Source: DAOUMU01 sp034409055
Lineage (GTDB): Bacteria; Chloroflexota; Anaerolineae; 4572-78; J111
Direction: 5' to 3'
Length of the DNA: 36,050 nt
NCBI GenBank assembly: GCA_034409055.1
Contig: DAOUMU010000486.1
Coordinates: 1 to 36,050 of the forward strand
The first letter of the stretch is position 1. Every line of letters begins with the position of its first letter. The position numbers and the translations under genes were made by a program. This document shows positions 6,241 to 13,996 of this stretch, piece by piece. The notes under the pieces are model-generated. The model was not told where the DNA came from and searched no databases. It was given only the letters and a program-made list of their open reading frames with translations.

Positions 6241-8673
6241 TTATGTTCCATTCAGGGCGACTTCAGTTTTGAATCGAATGATGGTGACTGCGCCGTTATC
6301 GTTATGGAGGGCCAGCTCTCCATTCAGACCGTCGCAGACAAGGCTCTGGATCAGATCGAATCCCACGTTATGGTGCCTGTGGTCAGACCGGAGAATCTCT
6401 ACCGGATAACCTGGCCCATCGTCACGATACTCAAATACAATCGCATGTCCTTTGGATACACCAGACTCTGATAACACGGTATCGCTATCGAGAGCGATAC
6501 GGACGGCGATGGCGGCTGTAGAGCCCTGGGCCAAAGCGTACTTGATGGTGTTGGTTGTCAGCTCATTAATCACCAGGGCCAGGTTGTGGGCATGGTCCGG
6601 TGTGACCCGGATGGGGGAGGGGGAGACCTGTACAGAAACATGTTTATCAGGGGGCAGTACCTGCAAAGCGGCGTGAATGACTTGATTGGCCAGTTCAGCC
6701 AGGGAGAGAGGGGCCCACCTGGCGGCCGAGAGTAGATGATGGGCCGTGGCCAACCCTTGCACCCGGCTAATCAAGTCCGTTATGATAGATTGGTAGATGG
6801 CCTCTTCTTTTACCCCGGCATGGCTTTGTTCAGCATACAACAAACCGATAATGGCGGCCAGATTGTTCTTGACCCGGTGATTAACCTCATGCAGCAGGAT
6901 TGACTTAGTTTTGGCATCTTGCTGGGTTTGTGCATACAGCCGGGCATTGTCAATGGCAATGGCCGCAGTGGCTGCCAACAACTCTAGCAAATTTAGATCG
7001 GCTGGCCTGAAGCGATCAACGGCTTCATCTACCGCATAAAGTACCCCGATGGCCCGTTGTTTAACCCGCAGCGGGACACAAAGCATGGCATGTAAATTTA
7101 GTTTGGTGTGCTGGTCTACGCCTTCGAAATGGCGTTCGTCTTGCCGTATATCCGGTACGATCAGGCTTTGACCGGTACGAATGACCCAACTGCCAAGGCC
7201 CTGACCAGGGGCCAGACGCCAGCCGCGTATCAACTCGCTGTGCGGATCAGTGGCCTGGCGGCAGACCAGTTCGTCCGTTTCCGGGTCAACTAACCAAATC
7301 GAGCAAGCGACGATGCCCAACACGTGACGTACCTCTTCCAGGACCGTGCTCAGTAACGGATCCAGGTCGAGGGTAGAAACGAACATCTGTCCTACCCGGT
7401 TGAGCAGGGCCAGCTCCCGGTTGCGCTGACACTCGGTCTCATACAGCCGGGCATTCTCGATAGCCACCGCTGCCTGAGCGGCCAAGGTCTCGATCAGTTG
7501 CTGGTCTTCTACTGTAAAGGGCTCGGCTGTATCCCCTGAAATCTTGTTGGTCAGGTAAAGGCTCCCCAACACTCGCCCGCGAGAGATAATGGGGACACCC
7601 AGGAAGCTGGTCATAATTGGGTGACGAGGCGGAAAGCCGGTTGCTCGGGGGTGTTGGCGCAGGTCGGGCAGACGCAGTGGCCGGGCATGGTGCAGCAAAT
7701 GGCCCAGCAAACCTTGCCCCCTGGGTATGTCGCCAATAGCAGCCTGCACTTCCTTGGCCAGACCGGCCGTAACGAAATAGGCGATACAGTCACCCTGCCC
7801 TGGGACGCTGAGGGCAGCGTAGGTAGCCCCCACCAGTTTCTGGGCTAAGTCGGTGATAGTTTGTAAGACCCGGTCCAGTTCCAATTCGGCGGTCATAGTC
7901 AGGGCCGCCTGGTTAAGGGCCTGTAATTCTTTGTTCACGGCTGCCAATTGGGCGGTTCGTTCGAGGACTCGTTGTTCAAGTTCCGCATTGAGTTTGTGAA
8001 TTTTTTCTTCTACCCGCTTGCGTTCGGCGATTTCCTGCTGGGCCTGTTCGTAGAGGCGGGCATTGGTGATGGCTGTGGCAACCTGGTTGGCCAGCAATTG
8101 GGCTAAGGCTACGGCCTGGTTGGTGAAGGTGCGCTCAACCTGATCGTCCATCATTTCAACCAGGCCCACCACTTGATCTTGAAATTCCATGGGGAGTAGT
8201 AATATTGTCTTAATTTTGAGCTGTTGCATATAGGCCAATTCAGCCGGGGCGATATCAGGCCGGCTGATACCTAAAAAGCGGGCACAGGTACCCAAAGAGC
8301 GGGTACAGGTGGTCAGTTGCCGGGCGCGTCGTTTGACCAAGACCCGTTTTGTAAAAGGAAAATCTGCCAGAGAAAAGGCTTTGTGTGAAGTTCTGTCAGC
8401 CCACCAATTTGGGGGACCATATGTAGCCAGGACGGAGATTGTATCAGTTGCTTTGTCCCATTCTGAGATGGCGCAGGCGGCAACTGCCAACAAGTTGGCC
8501 ATTTCCCTGGTGATCGTATCCAATACATATTGCAGGTCCAGACTGGAAGCGATGATCGCGCCAGCATATTGCAAGGTTAGTAGTTCCTGGTCGCGTTGGA
8601 TCATTTCGTTCTTGGCTTGTTTAAGCCCGGTCGTTTCTGACGGAAATTGTTTCTGATCTTTGGAATCAAACAT
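6241..8673 (-). CDS. Triple-GAF HisKA_2 sensor histidine kinase
   Basis: An 810-residue soluble kinase. There are three GAF domains, at about 48-206, 267-411 and 438-580. The first two are separated by a coiled coil (207-250), and each ends in the typical AIxNARLY helix. The HisKA_2 phosphorylation motif is LLHEVNHRVKNNLAAI with likely phospho-acceptor His599. The ATPase domain has the N box VINELTTN and the G1 box DDGPG (751-755), followed by GFDLIQSLV. No membrane segment is present, so GAF domains sense a cytoplasmic signal (cyclic nucleotide, haem or redox cannot be told apart here). HisKA_2 kinases typically pair with single-domain or unusual regulators, fitting the receiver proteins at 3501 and 5481. 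The start has AAGGA 6 bases upstream. Confidence 0.93.
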   Translation of the reverse strand: MFDSKDQKQFPSETTGLKQAKNEMIQRDQELLTLQYAGAIIASSLDLQYVLDTITREMANLLAVAACAISEWDKATDTISVLATYGPPNWWADRTSHKAFSLADFPFTKRVLVKRRARQLTTCTRSLGTCARFLGISRPDIAPAELAYMQQLKIKTILLLPMEFQDQVVGLVEMMDDQVERTFTNQAVALAQLLANQVATAITNARLYEQAQQEIAERKRVEEKIHKLNAELEQRVLERTAQLAAVNKELQALNQAALTMTAELELDRVLQTITDLAQKLVGATYAALSVPGQGDCIAYFVTAGLAKEVQAAIGDIPRGQGLLGHLLHHARPLRLPDLRQHPRATGFPPRHPIMTSFLGVPIISRGRVLGSLYLTNKISGDTAEPFTVEDQQLIETLAAQAAVAIENARLYETECQRNRELALLNRVGQMFVSTLDLDPLLSTVLEEVRHVLGIVACSIWLVDPETDELVCRQATDPHSELIRGWRLAPGQGLGSWVIRTGQSLIVPDIRQDERHFEGVDQHTKLNLHAMLCVPLRVKQRAIGVLYAVDEAVDRFRPADLNLLELLAATAAIAIDNARLYAQTQQDAKTKSILLHEVNHRVKNNLAAIIGLLYAEQSHAGVKEEAIYQSIITDLISRVQGLATAHHLLSAARWAPLSLAELANQVIHAALQVLPPDKHVSVQVSPSPIRVTPDHAHNLALVINELTTNTIKYALAQGSTAAIAVRIALDSDTVLSESGVSKGHAIVFEYRDDGPGYPVEILRSDHRHHNVGFDLIQSLVCDGLNGELALHNDNGAVTIIRFKTEVALNGT

Positions 8674-8716
8674 AGGAGTCCTTTCAAGGCGGGTTGCTCG
8701 TTAGCAAAACGAAAAA

Positions 8717-8750
8717 CGCCTTCGACTTAATTAAAGTATAACCGAAGGCG
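8717..8750 (-). promoter_or_regulatory. Inverted repeat upstream of GAF kinase gene
   Basis: CGCCTTCG (8717-8724) and CGAAGGCG (8743-8750) flank 18 AT-rich bases that include, on the minus strand, TATACT, a good -10 hexamer. On the minus strand the second arm is followed by TTTTT, so an attenuator or terminator is also possible. It lies about 45 bases before the kinase start codon. Confidence 0.4.
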
Positions 8751-8820
8751 GCCCAGATTGGCAATGATAGTATGTCATTTAATTATGCGACAAAGCTCAC
8801 ATATTTGCCTGAAGCCATTT

Positions 8821-8968
8821 GGGTGTGTTTCATTTACTTTAGAAATGCTCCCGCTGGACTTCCTTTGGTCGCAGTCCAGCGGTTTATAGCGTGGACTGTC
8901 CCACGGGGAGGCAGCGGAGTTGTACAGGTCTTCGCACTGGTCCAGGCCGCGCGTGTCTTAAATCGTTT
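8821..8968. repeat. Dispersed hairpin repeat C, copy 1
   Basis: A 148-bp non-coding repeat found again in opposite orientation at 13808-13972. It contains a perfect 10-bp stem CCGCTGGACT (8851-8860) / AGTCCAGCGG (8873-8882) with a 12-base loop. Both copies keep this hairpin. The small open frame across it is only an accident of the repeat. It fills most of the gap (8674-8992) between the GAF kinase and the PII-like/CBS gene. Confidence 0.75.
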
Positions 8969-8992
8969 GAAATAGAGCCAGATTTGATCCAT

Positions 8993-9880
8993 TTAACTCT
9001 GTGAACTCTTCTGACTACGGGCATAAATGGCCAGCAGTTCCAGCAAATTGATGTAACCGCTTACTTCATATCGGTCATTCACAATTGGTATTCCAGATAA
9101 TTGATTCTTATGCATTTGATGAAATGCATCTTTAATGGTGTCGTCTTGTTTGACCCATACAGCGGGGATCATCGCATCTCCGGCGGTGTGAATACTTGCC
9201 AGTTTGGCATACTCCAGTACGTGTTCCAGATCATAGACTTTACTTAAAAAATCTTCTGGAATCACAAGCATAAATAGGTCGTCGGCCAGGCTGCGCAGGG
9301 ATAACAAGCCTACCAGTCGTTGCTGTTCATTCACCACACAGGCCACATGTATCTTGGGAAAGTTTACCATCGCCTCTGCAACTTCCATTAAAGGTTGATT
9401 GGTTTGCACGATAACCGGTTCCAAATTTAGAATTTTGTCAACAACCGATACAGGTGTATCCCGGGTGATACGTTCCTTCCTCGTCATTGCTTCTAAATGT
9501 GATGTTTTAGAAAGCGACGCTGCAGCTTCCTGCTTGATTTCTGGTCTAAAAACACCTAAAGCGTGACTGACGGGCACCACAAACAAAAGGCCACGGTCCG
9601 GCTGATAAAAATCGCCAACCACACGTTCTGCTTCAATAATGGCTTTTTCTAACATCTCATCATCTTCGATCACTGTTAACAATGTTTTACTGCGCACGTT
9701 TTCTGCGCCAAAAAGTCCGCCAATTGCCTCCAATCCCATCTGTTGCAGCCAATTCCTGGCGCGATGCCCCCCGACGCTTGCCAGGATGGTCACCCCGGGC
9801 ACATCAAGTTCGTGCCAGGCTTCCAGTAATTTTGGTAACTGAGAAGGTTTGTAAAGAATAACCACCAGTAAATGAGCCAT
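8993..9880 (-). CDS. PII-like domain plus CBS pair, transporter regulator
   Basis: A 295-residue protein. Residues 1-110 (MAHLLVVILYKPSQLPKLLEAW onward, with VPGVTILASVGG) look like a PII-like ferredoxin-fold domain. The C-terminal part holds two CBS motifs (about 150-290; LLSLRSLADDL and LSGIPIVND...GYINLLELL). CBS pairs bind adenine nucleotides or similar ligands, and PII-like domains bind nucleotides or bicarbonate and often control membrane transporters. The start at 9880 is supported by AAGGAGA 7 bases upstream; a longer frame to 9934 would overlap the permease gene. It is the third gene of a CBS-permease-PII/CBS unit, strongly suggesting that it regulates the permease. Confidence 0.85.
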   Translation of the reverse strand: MAHLLVVILYKPSQLPKLLEAWHELDVPGVTILASVGGHRARNWLQQMGLEAIGGLFGAENVRSKTLLTVIEDDEMLEKAIIEAERVVGDFYQPDRGLLFVVPVSHALGVFRPEIKQEAAASLSKTSHLEAMTRKERITRDTPVSVVDKILNLEPVIVQTNQPLMEVAEAMVNFPKIHVACVVNEQQRLVGLLSLRSLADDLFMLVIPEDFLSKVYDLEHVLEYAKLASIHTAGDAMIPAVWVKQDDTIKDAFHQMHKNQLSGIPIVNDRYEVSGYINLLELLAIYARSQKSSQS

Positions 9881-9915
9881 TATTTTTCTCCTTACCTTAT
9901 ATTTTTCTACATTAA

Positions 9916-11211
9916 TTACGGAGTCTTCATCCATTCAAAGAAAATTGCAAAAAGAATAGTCGCCACCAGGCTGGTAACTAGCATAACCGGCAGGCCGTTT
10001 TTTAGCCAGATTCTCATCGTAATTGGGGTTCGTGTTTTTTCGCTCAGGCTGACGGTAACTACATTGGCCGTTGAGCCTAACGGAGTGCCGTTGCCGCCAA
10101 AGCCAGCGCCCAGGGCCAGGGCCCACCATAGGGGCGAAGTTTGCACGGCCAGGTTACCCAGGTTCTGAATGACGGGGACCATGGCAATGGTAAAGGGAAT
10201 ATTGTCGACGACTGCTGAGACGATTGCCGCTACCCATAATAAAACCAGGCAGGCCAGCAATAAATTATCACGGGCCAAACCAACAATACCCGTAGCCAGT
10301 AGCGTTAACGTCCCCGACGTTTCCAGGCCACCGACGATGACGAAAAGGGCGGCAAAAAACAGTAACACGCCCCACTCCAAATGGCTTAAAGTTTCTTCTA
10401 CATTGGTATGTACCCAGAGCAGGGCCAGGGCCGCCCCTCCCATGGCAACGGTCGCCGGCAATAGATGCAGTTGGCTGTGAAAAAAGAATAAGATAATAAC
10501 CGCTGCCAAAATAATTAAGAGTTTTCGCATATTGGGGAGGTCTTTCAAGGCTTCCCGCTCATCGAGACCCATTAAAGCCTGGATGTTTTTGGGTTTTTCT
10601 GATAACTCCTTTTTAAAAAGCAAGCGGAGAGTCAGCAGGGCGGCTAACCAGGCAAAAAGCGTAATGGGGGCCAAATGAGTTAGGAAATCGTTAAAGGAGA
10701 AATTGGCCGCAGAACCAATAATTACGTTGGGTGGGTCACCAATCAGCGTAGCTACGCCGCCCGTATCGGAGAGAAGGGCTTCGGCCAGTAGGATGGGCAT
10801 AGGATTTAGGCCCAGAACTTCGGCAATGAGGATAGTGACCGGGGCTATGAGGACGATAGTGGTGACGTTATCAAGCACCATCGAAAGTAAAGTGGTTGTT
10901 GTACCCAGAATTACCAGCAGAAACCAGGGATTTCCACCAGAACGCTTACCGGTCAGGATAGCCACGTATTGAAAGAGGCCAGTTTCTTCCAGCAGCCGCA
11001 CCAAAATCATCATTCCCAGCAGCAGCCCCAACGTATTAAAGTCAATAGAGGCCAAGGCTTCCTCTTGAGAATAAAAGTCCAGCTCTGTGCCCACGACAAT
11101 CATGGCGGCGGCACCAATACCGGCCGCAGTGGTGCGGTGCAGACACTCGCTCAGGATAACAACCAAAGTGGTAACAAAAATAAGGCTGGAGACAATTTGG
11201 GGTGTGGTCAT
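9916..11211 (-). CDS. ArsB/NhaD-type ion permease
   Basis: A 431-residue polytopic membrane protein of the ion transporter (ArsB/NhaD) superfamily, about 11-12 predicted helices in two related halves. The hallmark re-entrant motifs are present in each half: DNVTTIVLIAPVT with DTGGVATLIGDPPNVIIG, and DNIPFTIAMVPV with GFGGNGTPLGSTANVV. Members exchange Na+/H+ or export arsenite or anions; the substrate cannot be told from the sequence. The start codon overlaps the stop of the upstream CBS gene (ATGA at 11208-11211), and the PII-like/CBS gene follows after 35 bases. The unit is thus translationally coupled and sandwiched between two nucleotide-sensing proteins. No arsenic-resistance genes are nearby. 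Confidence 0.9.
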   Translation of the reverse strand: MTTPQIVSSLIFVTTLVVILSECLHRTTAAGIGAAAMIVVGTELDFYSQEEALASIDFNTLGLLLGMMILVRLLEETGLFQYVAILTGKRSGGNPWFLLVILGTTTTLLSMVLDNVTTIVLIAPVTILIAEVLGLNPMPILLAEALLSDTGGVATLIGDPPNVIIGSAANFSFNDFLTHLAPITLFAWLAALLTLRLLFKKELSEKPKNIQALMGLDEREALKDLPNMRKLLIILAAVIILFFFHSQLHLLPATVAMGGAALALLWVHTNVEETLSHLEWGVLLFFAALFVIVGGLETSGTLTLLATGIVGLARDNLLLACLVLLWVAAIVSAVVDNIPFTIAMVPVIQNLGNLAVQTSPLWWALALGAGFGGNGTPLGSTANVVTVSLSEKTRTPITMRIWLKNGLPVMLVTSLVATILFAIFFEWMKTP

Positions 11212-11684
11212 TTGGAAAATCCTTTAACTTCAATCCACTTTTGTAAGAAAGCTATCCCCACATCCACGTGCGAAGCCAGGCCCACCAACTGCCCCTGACT
11301 ATTTACGACCGGCAAATCTATCAAATCATGCCGGACCATTTTGGTGGCGGCCCGTAGAATAGATTCGCTCTCTTCAATAGCAATGGGCAGTTCCATTAAT
11401 GTTTGGATGGCTACATTTTCTATTTCCGGGACATCTTTGGGTAGAAAATCTTCTAACGCCCCAAAATCGTGAACGAAGCTCAGATTTTCAATGAAATCAA
11501 AATAGTCAGGAATAAATACATTCAGGATGTCACTAATTTTGACAACACCGATCAGCGTATCATTGCTGTCGATAACAGGTAAGGTGCCTATACCTTTCTG
11601 AATCATCAACTTAGCCGCTTCTAAAACTGTCGTTTGGGGTGAGGCAGAGATAACGGCACGTTTCATCGTATTGCTGACTATCAT
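11208..11684 (-). CDS. CBS-pair protein
   Basis: A 158-residue protein with two CBS motifs: residues about 1-60 (MKRAVISASPQTTVLEAAKLM, IGTLPVIDSN, LIGVVKISDIL) and about 95-150 (ILRAATKMVRHDLIDLPVVNSQGQLVGLASHVD). There is no effector domain, so it probably acts as a ligand-sensing partner of the permease, with which it overlaps by 4 bases. Two starts are possible: ATG 11684, used here, or ATG 11711. The latter lies within the 8-bp target duplication of the MITE at 11717, so the insertion sits right at the 5' end of the gene and probably replaced or altered its original promoter. Confidence 0.85.
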   Translation of the reverse strand: MIVSNTMKRAVISASPQTTVLEAAKLMIQKGIGTLPVIDSNDTLIGVVKISDILNVFIPDYFDFIENLSFVHDFGALEDFLPKDVPEIENVAIQTLMELPIAIEESESILRAATKMVRHDLIDLPVVNSQGQLVGLASHVDVGIAFLQKWIEVKGFSK

Positions 11685-11716
11685 AGTTGTTCTCAGCCTT
11701 TCTATGACCATACTGA

Positions 11717-11859
11717 GTAACTACCTGCCCCTATCTCATTCCGAGGAGCTCGGCGACGAGGAATCTCCAAAACTTTGGCCCAAAAGAGGTCTACTTTACC
11801 AAAACCTTGGGGATTCTTCACTCGCTGCGCTCGTTCAGAATGATATGGTAGGTAGTTAC
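11717..11859. mobile_element. IS66-type MITE, copy 2, with 8-bp target duplication
   Basis: A 143-bp element bounded by GTAACTACCT (11717-11726) and AGGTAGTTAC (11850-11859), a perfect 10-bp terminal inverted repeat. It is flanked by the exact direct repeat CATACTGA (11709-11716 and 11860-11867). GTAA ends and 8-bp duplications are features of IS66-family elements (established knowledge); assignment to IS66 is inferred. It lies immediately upstream of the CBS-permease unit. Confidence 0.9.
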
Positions 11860-11867
11860 CATACTGA

Positions 11868-12363
11868 AACTATAAAATGATAAGATCGCGCTGCACGTGC
11901 TCACATTTCATATTATTCACTTTTTGGGTTGATAGCTTGCAGGAGTAAGATAGAGTCTGTCGTTGTTGTGTTCCTCGTCAGTTATCCAGGGGCTTAGAGA
12001 GCTTGGGGGTATTCTTTACGATCTAACCTAACTGGCAATCTTGGTATAAGAGGGTGTTTAATAGGGAATTCAGGGGAAATCTTTACGATTTAACAGACCG
12101 GATTTGGTAAAATTTTTTTGACTGTGCAGTTAGCTCACCTGCCCGGAAGCTATAAAAGTTGCACTGGACAAAATATGGCTAAGATGGCAAATTTTGGTCC
12201 AAGTAAAGCCGCTTTATAGCTTCCGGGAAGATTGTTCGCCGCCTAAACCGCACAGGTCTATTTTTTTAGTGGCAACCATTGCCACTATTTTAAGTATAGC
12301 AAAAAATATCTCTTTTGGGTAGTGACCAATGTGACCGGTCTACGTGACAAAATTTATCGATAC
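11868..12363. other. Non-coding region with long hairpin element
   Basis: No gene is seen in these nearly 500 bases. Structures found: a diverged direct repeat (TTCTTTACGATCTAAC near 12012 and ATCTTTACGATTTAAC near 12079); the long inverted repeat at 12142-12227; a short hairpin AGTGGCA-ACCAT-TGCCACT at 12268-12286 with T-rich flanks; and three GTGAC motifs at 12322, 12331 and 12344, the first two resembling an imperfect GTGAC-N4-GTCAC operator. Confidence 0.5.
12142..12227. repeat. 86-bp inverted-repeat element (CCCGGAAGCTATAAA)
   Basis: CCCGGAAGCTATAAA (12142-12156) is the exact reverse complement of TTTATAGCTTCCGGG (12213-12227). Inside, GGACAAAAT near 12165 pairs imperfectly with ATTTTGGTCC near 12191. 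The whole 86 bases can fold into one long hairpin. I found no second copy in the window and no target duplication. It is MITE-like or a structured RNA. Confidence 0.6.
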
Positions 12364-12846
12364 TTACCGCTGCCAATAGACTCTGATACTCTGCTCGGCA
12401 TCCGCGTATTGACAAGAAAGTTGACCTTTATAGGCTCGGGAGAGGGCTTCACCAATCCGACGGGCAATGTGGACCCCGGTGGTGGTGACCAGGGTATGGT
12501 CTTTTTGGTCTTTGATGGCCATGATTCTTTCTAGTGGTCGTTCGTCTTTCTCTCGGGCTTCTATATTGCGGATGAGATTGAATATCTGATCTCGATGTTC
12601 GGCAAAGAAGGTGCCTTTGATCTCGATATATCCGGCTGGGTAGCGGTCGGCTATGCGCCGGCAGGCGGGACAAATAGCCTGATTGGCCTGATCCGGCGGC
12701 TCCTGCCAGGACCAGCGGCCATTGACAAACAAGGCCCCACATTCAATACATAGGGTGGGTTCTGGCCATTTATTGCTTTCCTGGTAGGCATCGTGCCGTT
12801 TTTCTTTGATCAATCTATCTTTTCTACCGTATGGGCCTTTACTCAC
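12364..12846 (-). CDS. BCAM0308-type zinc-ribbon protein
   Basis: A 160-residue protein with two CxxC knuckles (Cys33/36 in TLCIECGALF and Cys59/62 in CPACRRIADRYPAGYI) forming a probable zinc ribbon. It is followed by the family patterns FFAEHRDQIFNLIRNIEARE, PLERIMAI and TTGVHIARRIGEALSRAYKG. I recognise it as the BCAM0308 family, named after a Burkholderia cenocepacia gene that, to my knowledge, lies in the low-oxygen-activated (lxa) locus. The molecular function is unknown; the zinc part resembles that of NMD3-like proteins. The start is GTG at 12846 with AGGAGG 8 bases upstream. The neighbouring PPSR and FBP aldolase/phosphatase genes fit a low-oxygen or energy-limited response. Confidence 0.85.
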   Translation of the reverse strand: MSKGPYGRKDRLIKEKRHDAYQESNKWPEPTLCIECGALFVNGRWSWQEPPDQANQAICPACRRIADRYPAGYIEIKGTFFAEHRDQIFNLIRNIEAREKDERPLERIMAIKDQKDHTLVTTTGVHIARRIGEALSRAYKGQLSCQYADAEQSIRVYWQR

Positions 12847-12880
12847 AGTAAATCCCTCCTTTTTGAGAAGTGGAATTGAT

Positions 12881-12904
12881 GGCCGGGCATAGGGATGTCC
12901 GGCC
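12881..12904. repeat. REP-like palindrome GGCCGGGCAT..GGCC
   Basis: GGCCGGGCATAGGGATGTCCGGCC forms a hairpin between the PPSR and BCAM0308 genes. It is the same unit as in the tandem array at 15186-15394 and resembles 32341-32361. Confidence 0.6.
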
Positions 12905-12955
12905 TACCCCAATTAATTTTTTAACCTTCATAAATGTTCAGTTAAATCCTGGCCA

Positions 12956-13807
12956 TCAGTCAGGCCCAGCTTTCAAGCGGCGGGTGACTAAAGCGATGAC
13001 TTCGGCGGCGCTCTCCTCGATGGGTTTGTCGGTGACGTTTACCACGGCAAAACCGCTGCGGCGATAGAATTGGCGGGCGGCCTTGACTTCCTCGTAAATC
13101 TGGGCCGGATCGGTGTAGGCTGCCCCTCCGGGCAGGCCGAGATGGCGTTGTCGCTGTTGGCGGTGGGGCAGGAGTTGGCCCGGTTCTATAGTCAGGCCGA
13201 CCACCCGCCGCCGGTCCAACCGGAATAACTCCGGCGGGGACGGTATATCCTTTAACAGAGGCAGATTGGCCACTTTCCAACCTTGCACAGAGAGGTACAT
13301 GCTGAGGGGGGTTTTGCCGACCCGGGAGATACCGACTAAGACAATCTCGGCCAGAGGCCATTCGTGGGGGTTTCGGCCGTCGTCATGGGCGACGGTGTAT
13401 TCGATGGCTTCGACTCGGTCAAAGTAGGCCTGGCGCAGTTGCCGGTACTGGCCGGGCTGGCCGATCGGTTCCTGGCCCAGCAGGTTGGCTAAGCGGCCCA
13501 GTAACTGGCCCATCAGGTCAATGGCGACCACGTTTCGGTCGCGGGCCAGCCGAATCAAGGCGCGGCGCATATCCACGTCGACCAAGGTATGGACGATGGT
13601 GCCCCCAGCCTCGGCGGCCCGGTCTACTACGGCCTCAATTTGGGCCACCTGGCGCACATGAGACACAATGATGACCGGTACCTCTACTCCCTGAAATTGG
13701 GCCAGGGCCGTCCGCACCAGTTGCTCGCCACTGGCACCCACGCCACCGGAGACGATGAAGATGGAGGGGGCGTTTGTGATTTGAGGTTTCTCGTTTCCAT
13801 TTTTCAT
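12956..13807 (-). CDS. PPSR kinase/pyrophosphorylase (DUF299), PPDK or PEP-synthase regulator
   Basis: A 283-residue protein of the pyruvate,phosphate dikinase / PEP synthase regulatory family. These enzymes inactivate the target by ADP-dependent phosphorylation and reactivate it by phosphorolysis. Visible are the N-terminal FIVSGGVGASGEQ, a central region, the P-loop VGISRVGKTPLSMYLS (about 158-173), the KVANLPL segment and a C-terminal INVTDKPIEESA-like tail (VNVTDKPIEESAAEVI). The start is ATG 13807. Longer versions of the frame run into dispersed repeat C, whose end abuts the start codon exactly, leaving no recognisable Shine-Dalgarno. No PPDK gene is in the window. Together with the FBP aldolase/phosphatase next door it points to control of gluconeogenesis. 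Confidence 0.9.
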   Translation of the reverse strand: MKNGNEKPQITNAPSIFIVSGGVGASGEQLVRTALAQFQGVEVPVIIVSHVRQVAQIEAVVDRAAEAGGTIVHTLVDVDMRRALIRLARDRNVVAIDLMGQLLGRLANLLGQEPIGQPGQYRQLRQAYFDRVEAIEYTVAHDDGRNPHEWPLAEIVLVGISRVGKTPLSMYLSVQGWKVANLPLLKDIPSPPELFRLDRRRVVGLTIEPGQLLPHRQQRQRHLGLPGGAAYTDPAQIYEEVKAARQFYRRSGFAVVNVTDKPIEESAAEVIALVTRRLKAGPD

Positions 13808-13972
13808 AAATGATTTAAGACGCGCTCGACGTGGACCAGTGCGAAGACCTGTGCAGTTCCGCTGCCTCCCCGTGGGACAGTCCACGCTATAAACCGCTGG
13901 ACTGCGACCAAAGGAAGTCCAGCGAGAGCATTTGTCCAGCGGGAGCATTTCTAAAGTAAATGAAACGCACCC
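13808..13972. repeat. Dispersed hairpin repeat C, copy 2
   Basis: A 165-bp inverted counterpart of 8821-8968. It is nearly identical except for an extra 17 bases that duplicate the segment around GGACAAATGCTCTCGCT. It carries the same CCGCTGGACT hairpin and ends at the base before the PPSR start codon. Confidence 0.75.
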
Positions 13973-13996
13973 GTATCAATTCTCAGAGAATGAGGC

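Noticed and set aside
8772..8975. Possible small gene on the + strand
   Set aside because: The frame lies on a dispersed non-coding repeat; the inverted copy at 13808 does not preserve it.
9881..9934. Longer start for the PII-like/CBS gene
   Set aside because: It would overlap the permease gene, and a clear ribosome-binding site supports ATG 9880.
12322..12348. Triple GTGAC as a functional operator
   Set aside because: It is only an imperfect dyad and lies downstream of a minus-strand gene with no rightward gene after it; kept only as a weak match.
13808..13948. N-terminal extension of the PPSR gene
   Set aside because: The extension is entirely repeat C sequence and has no family similarity; the family start matches ATG 13807.
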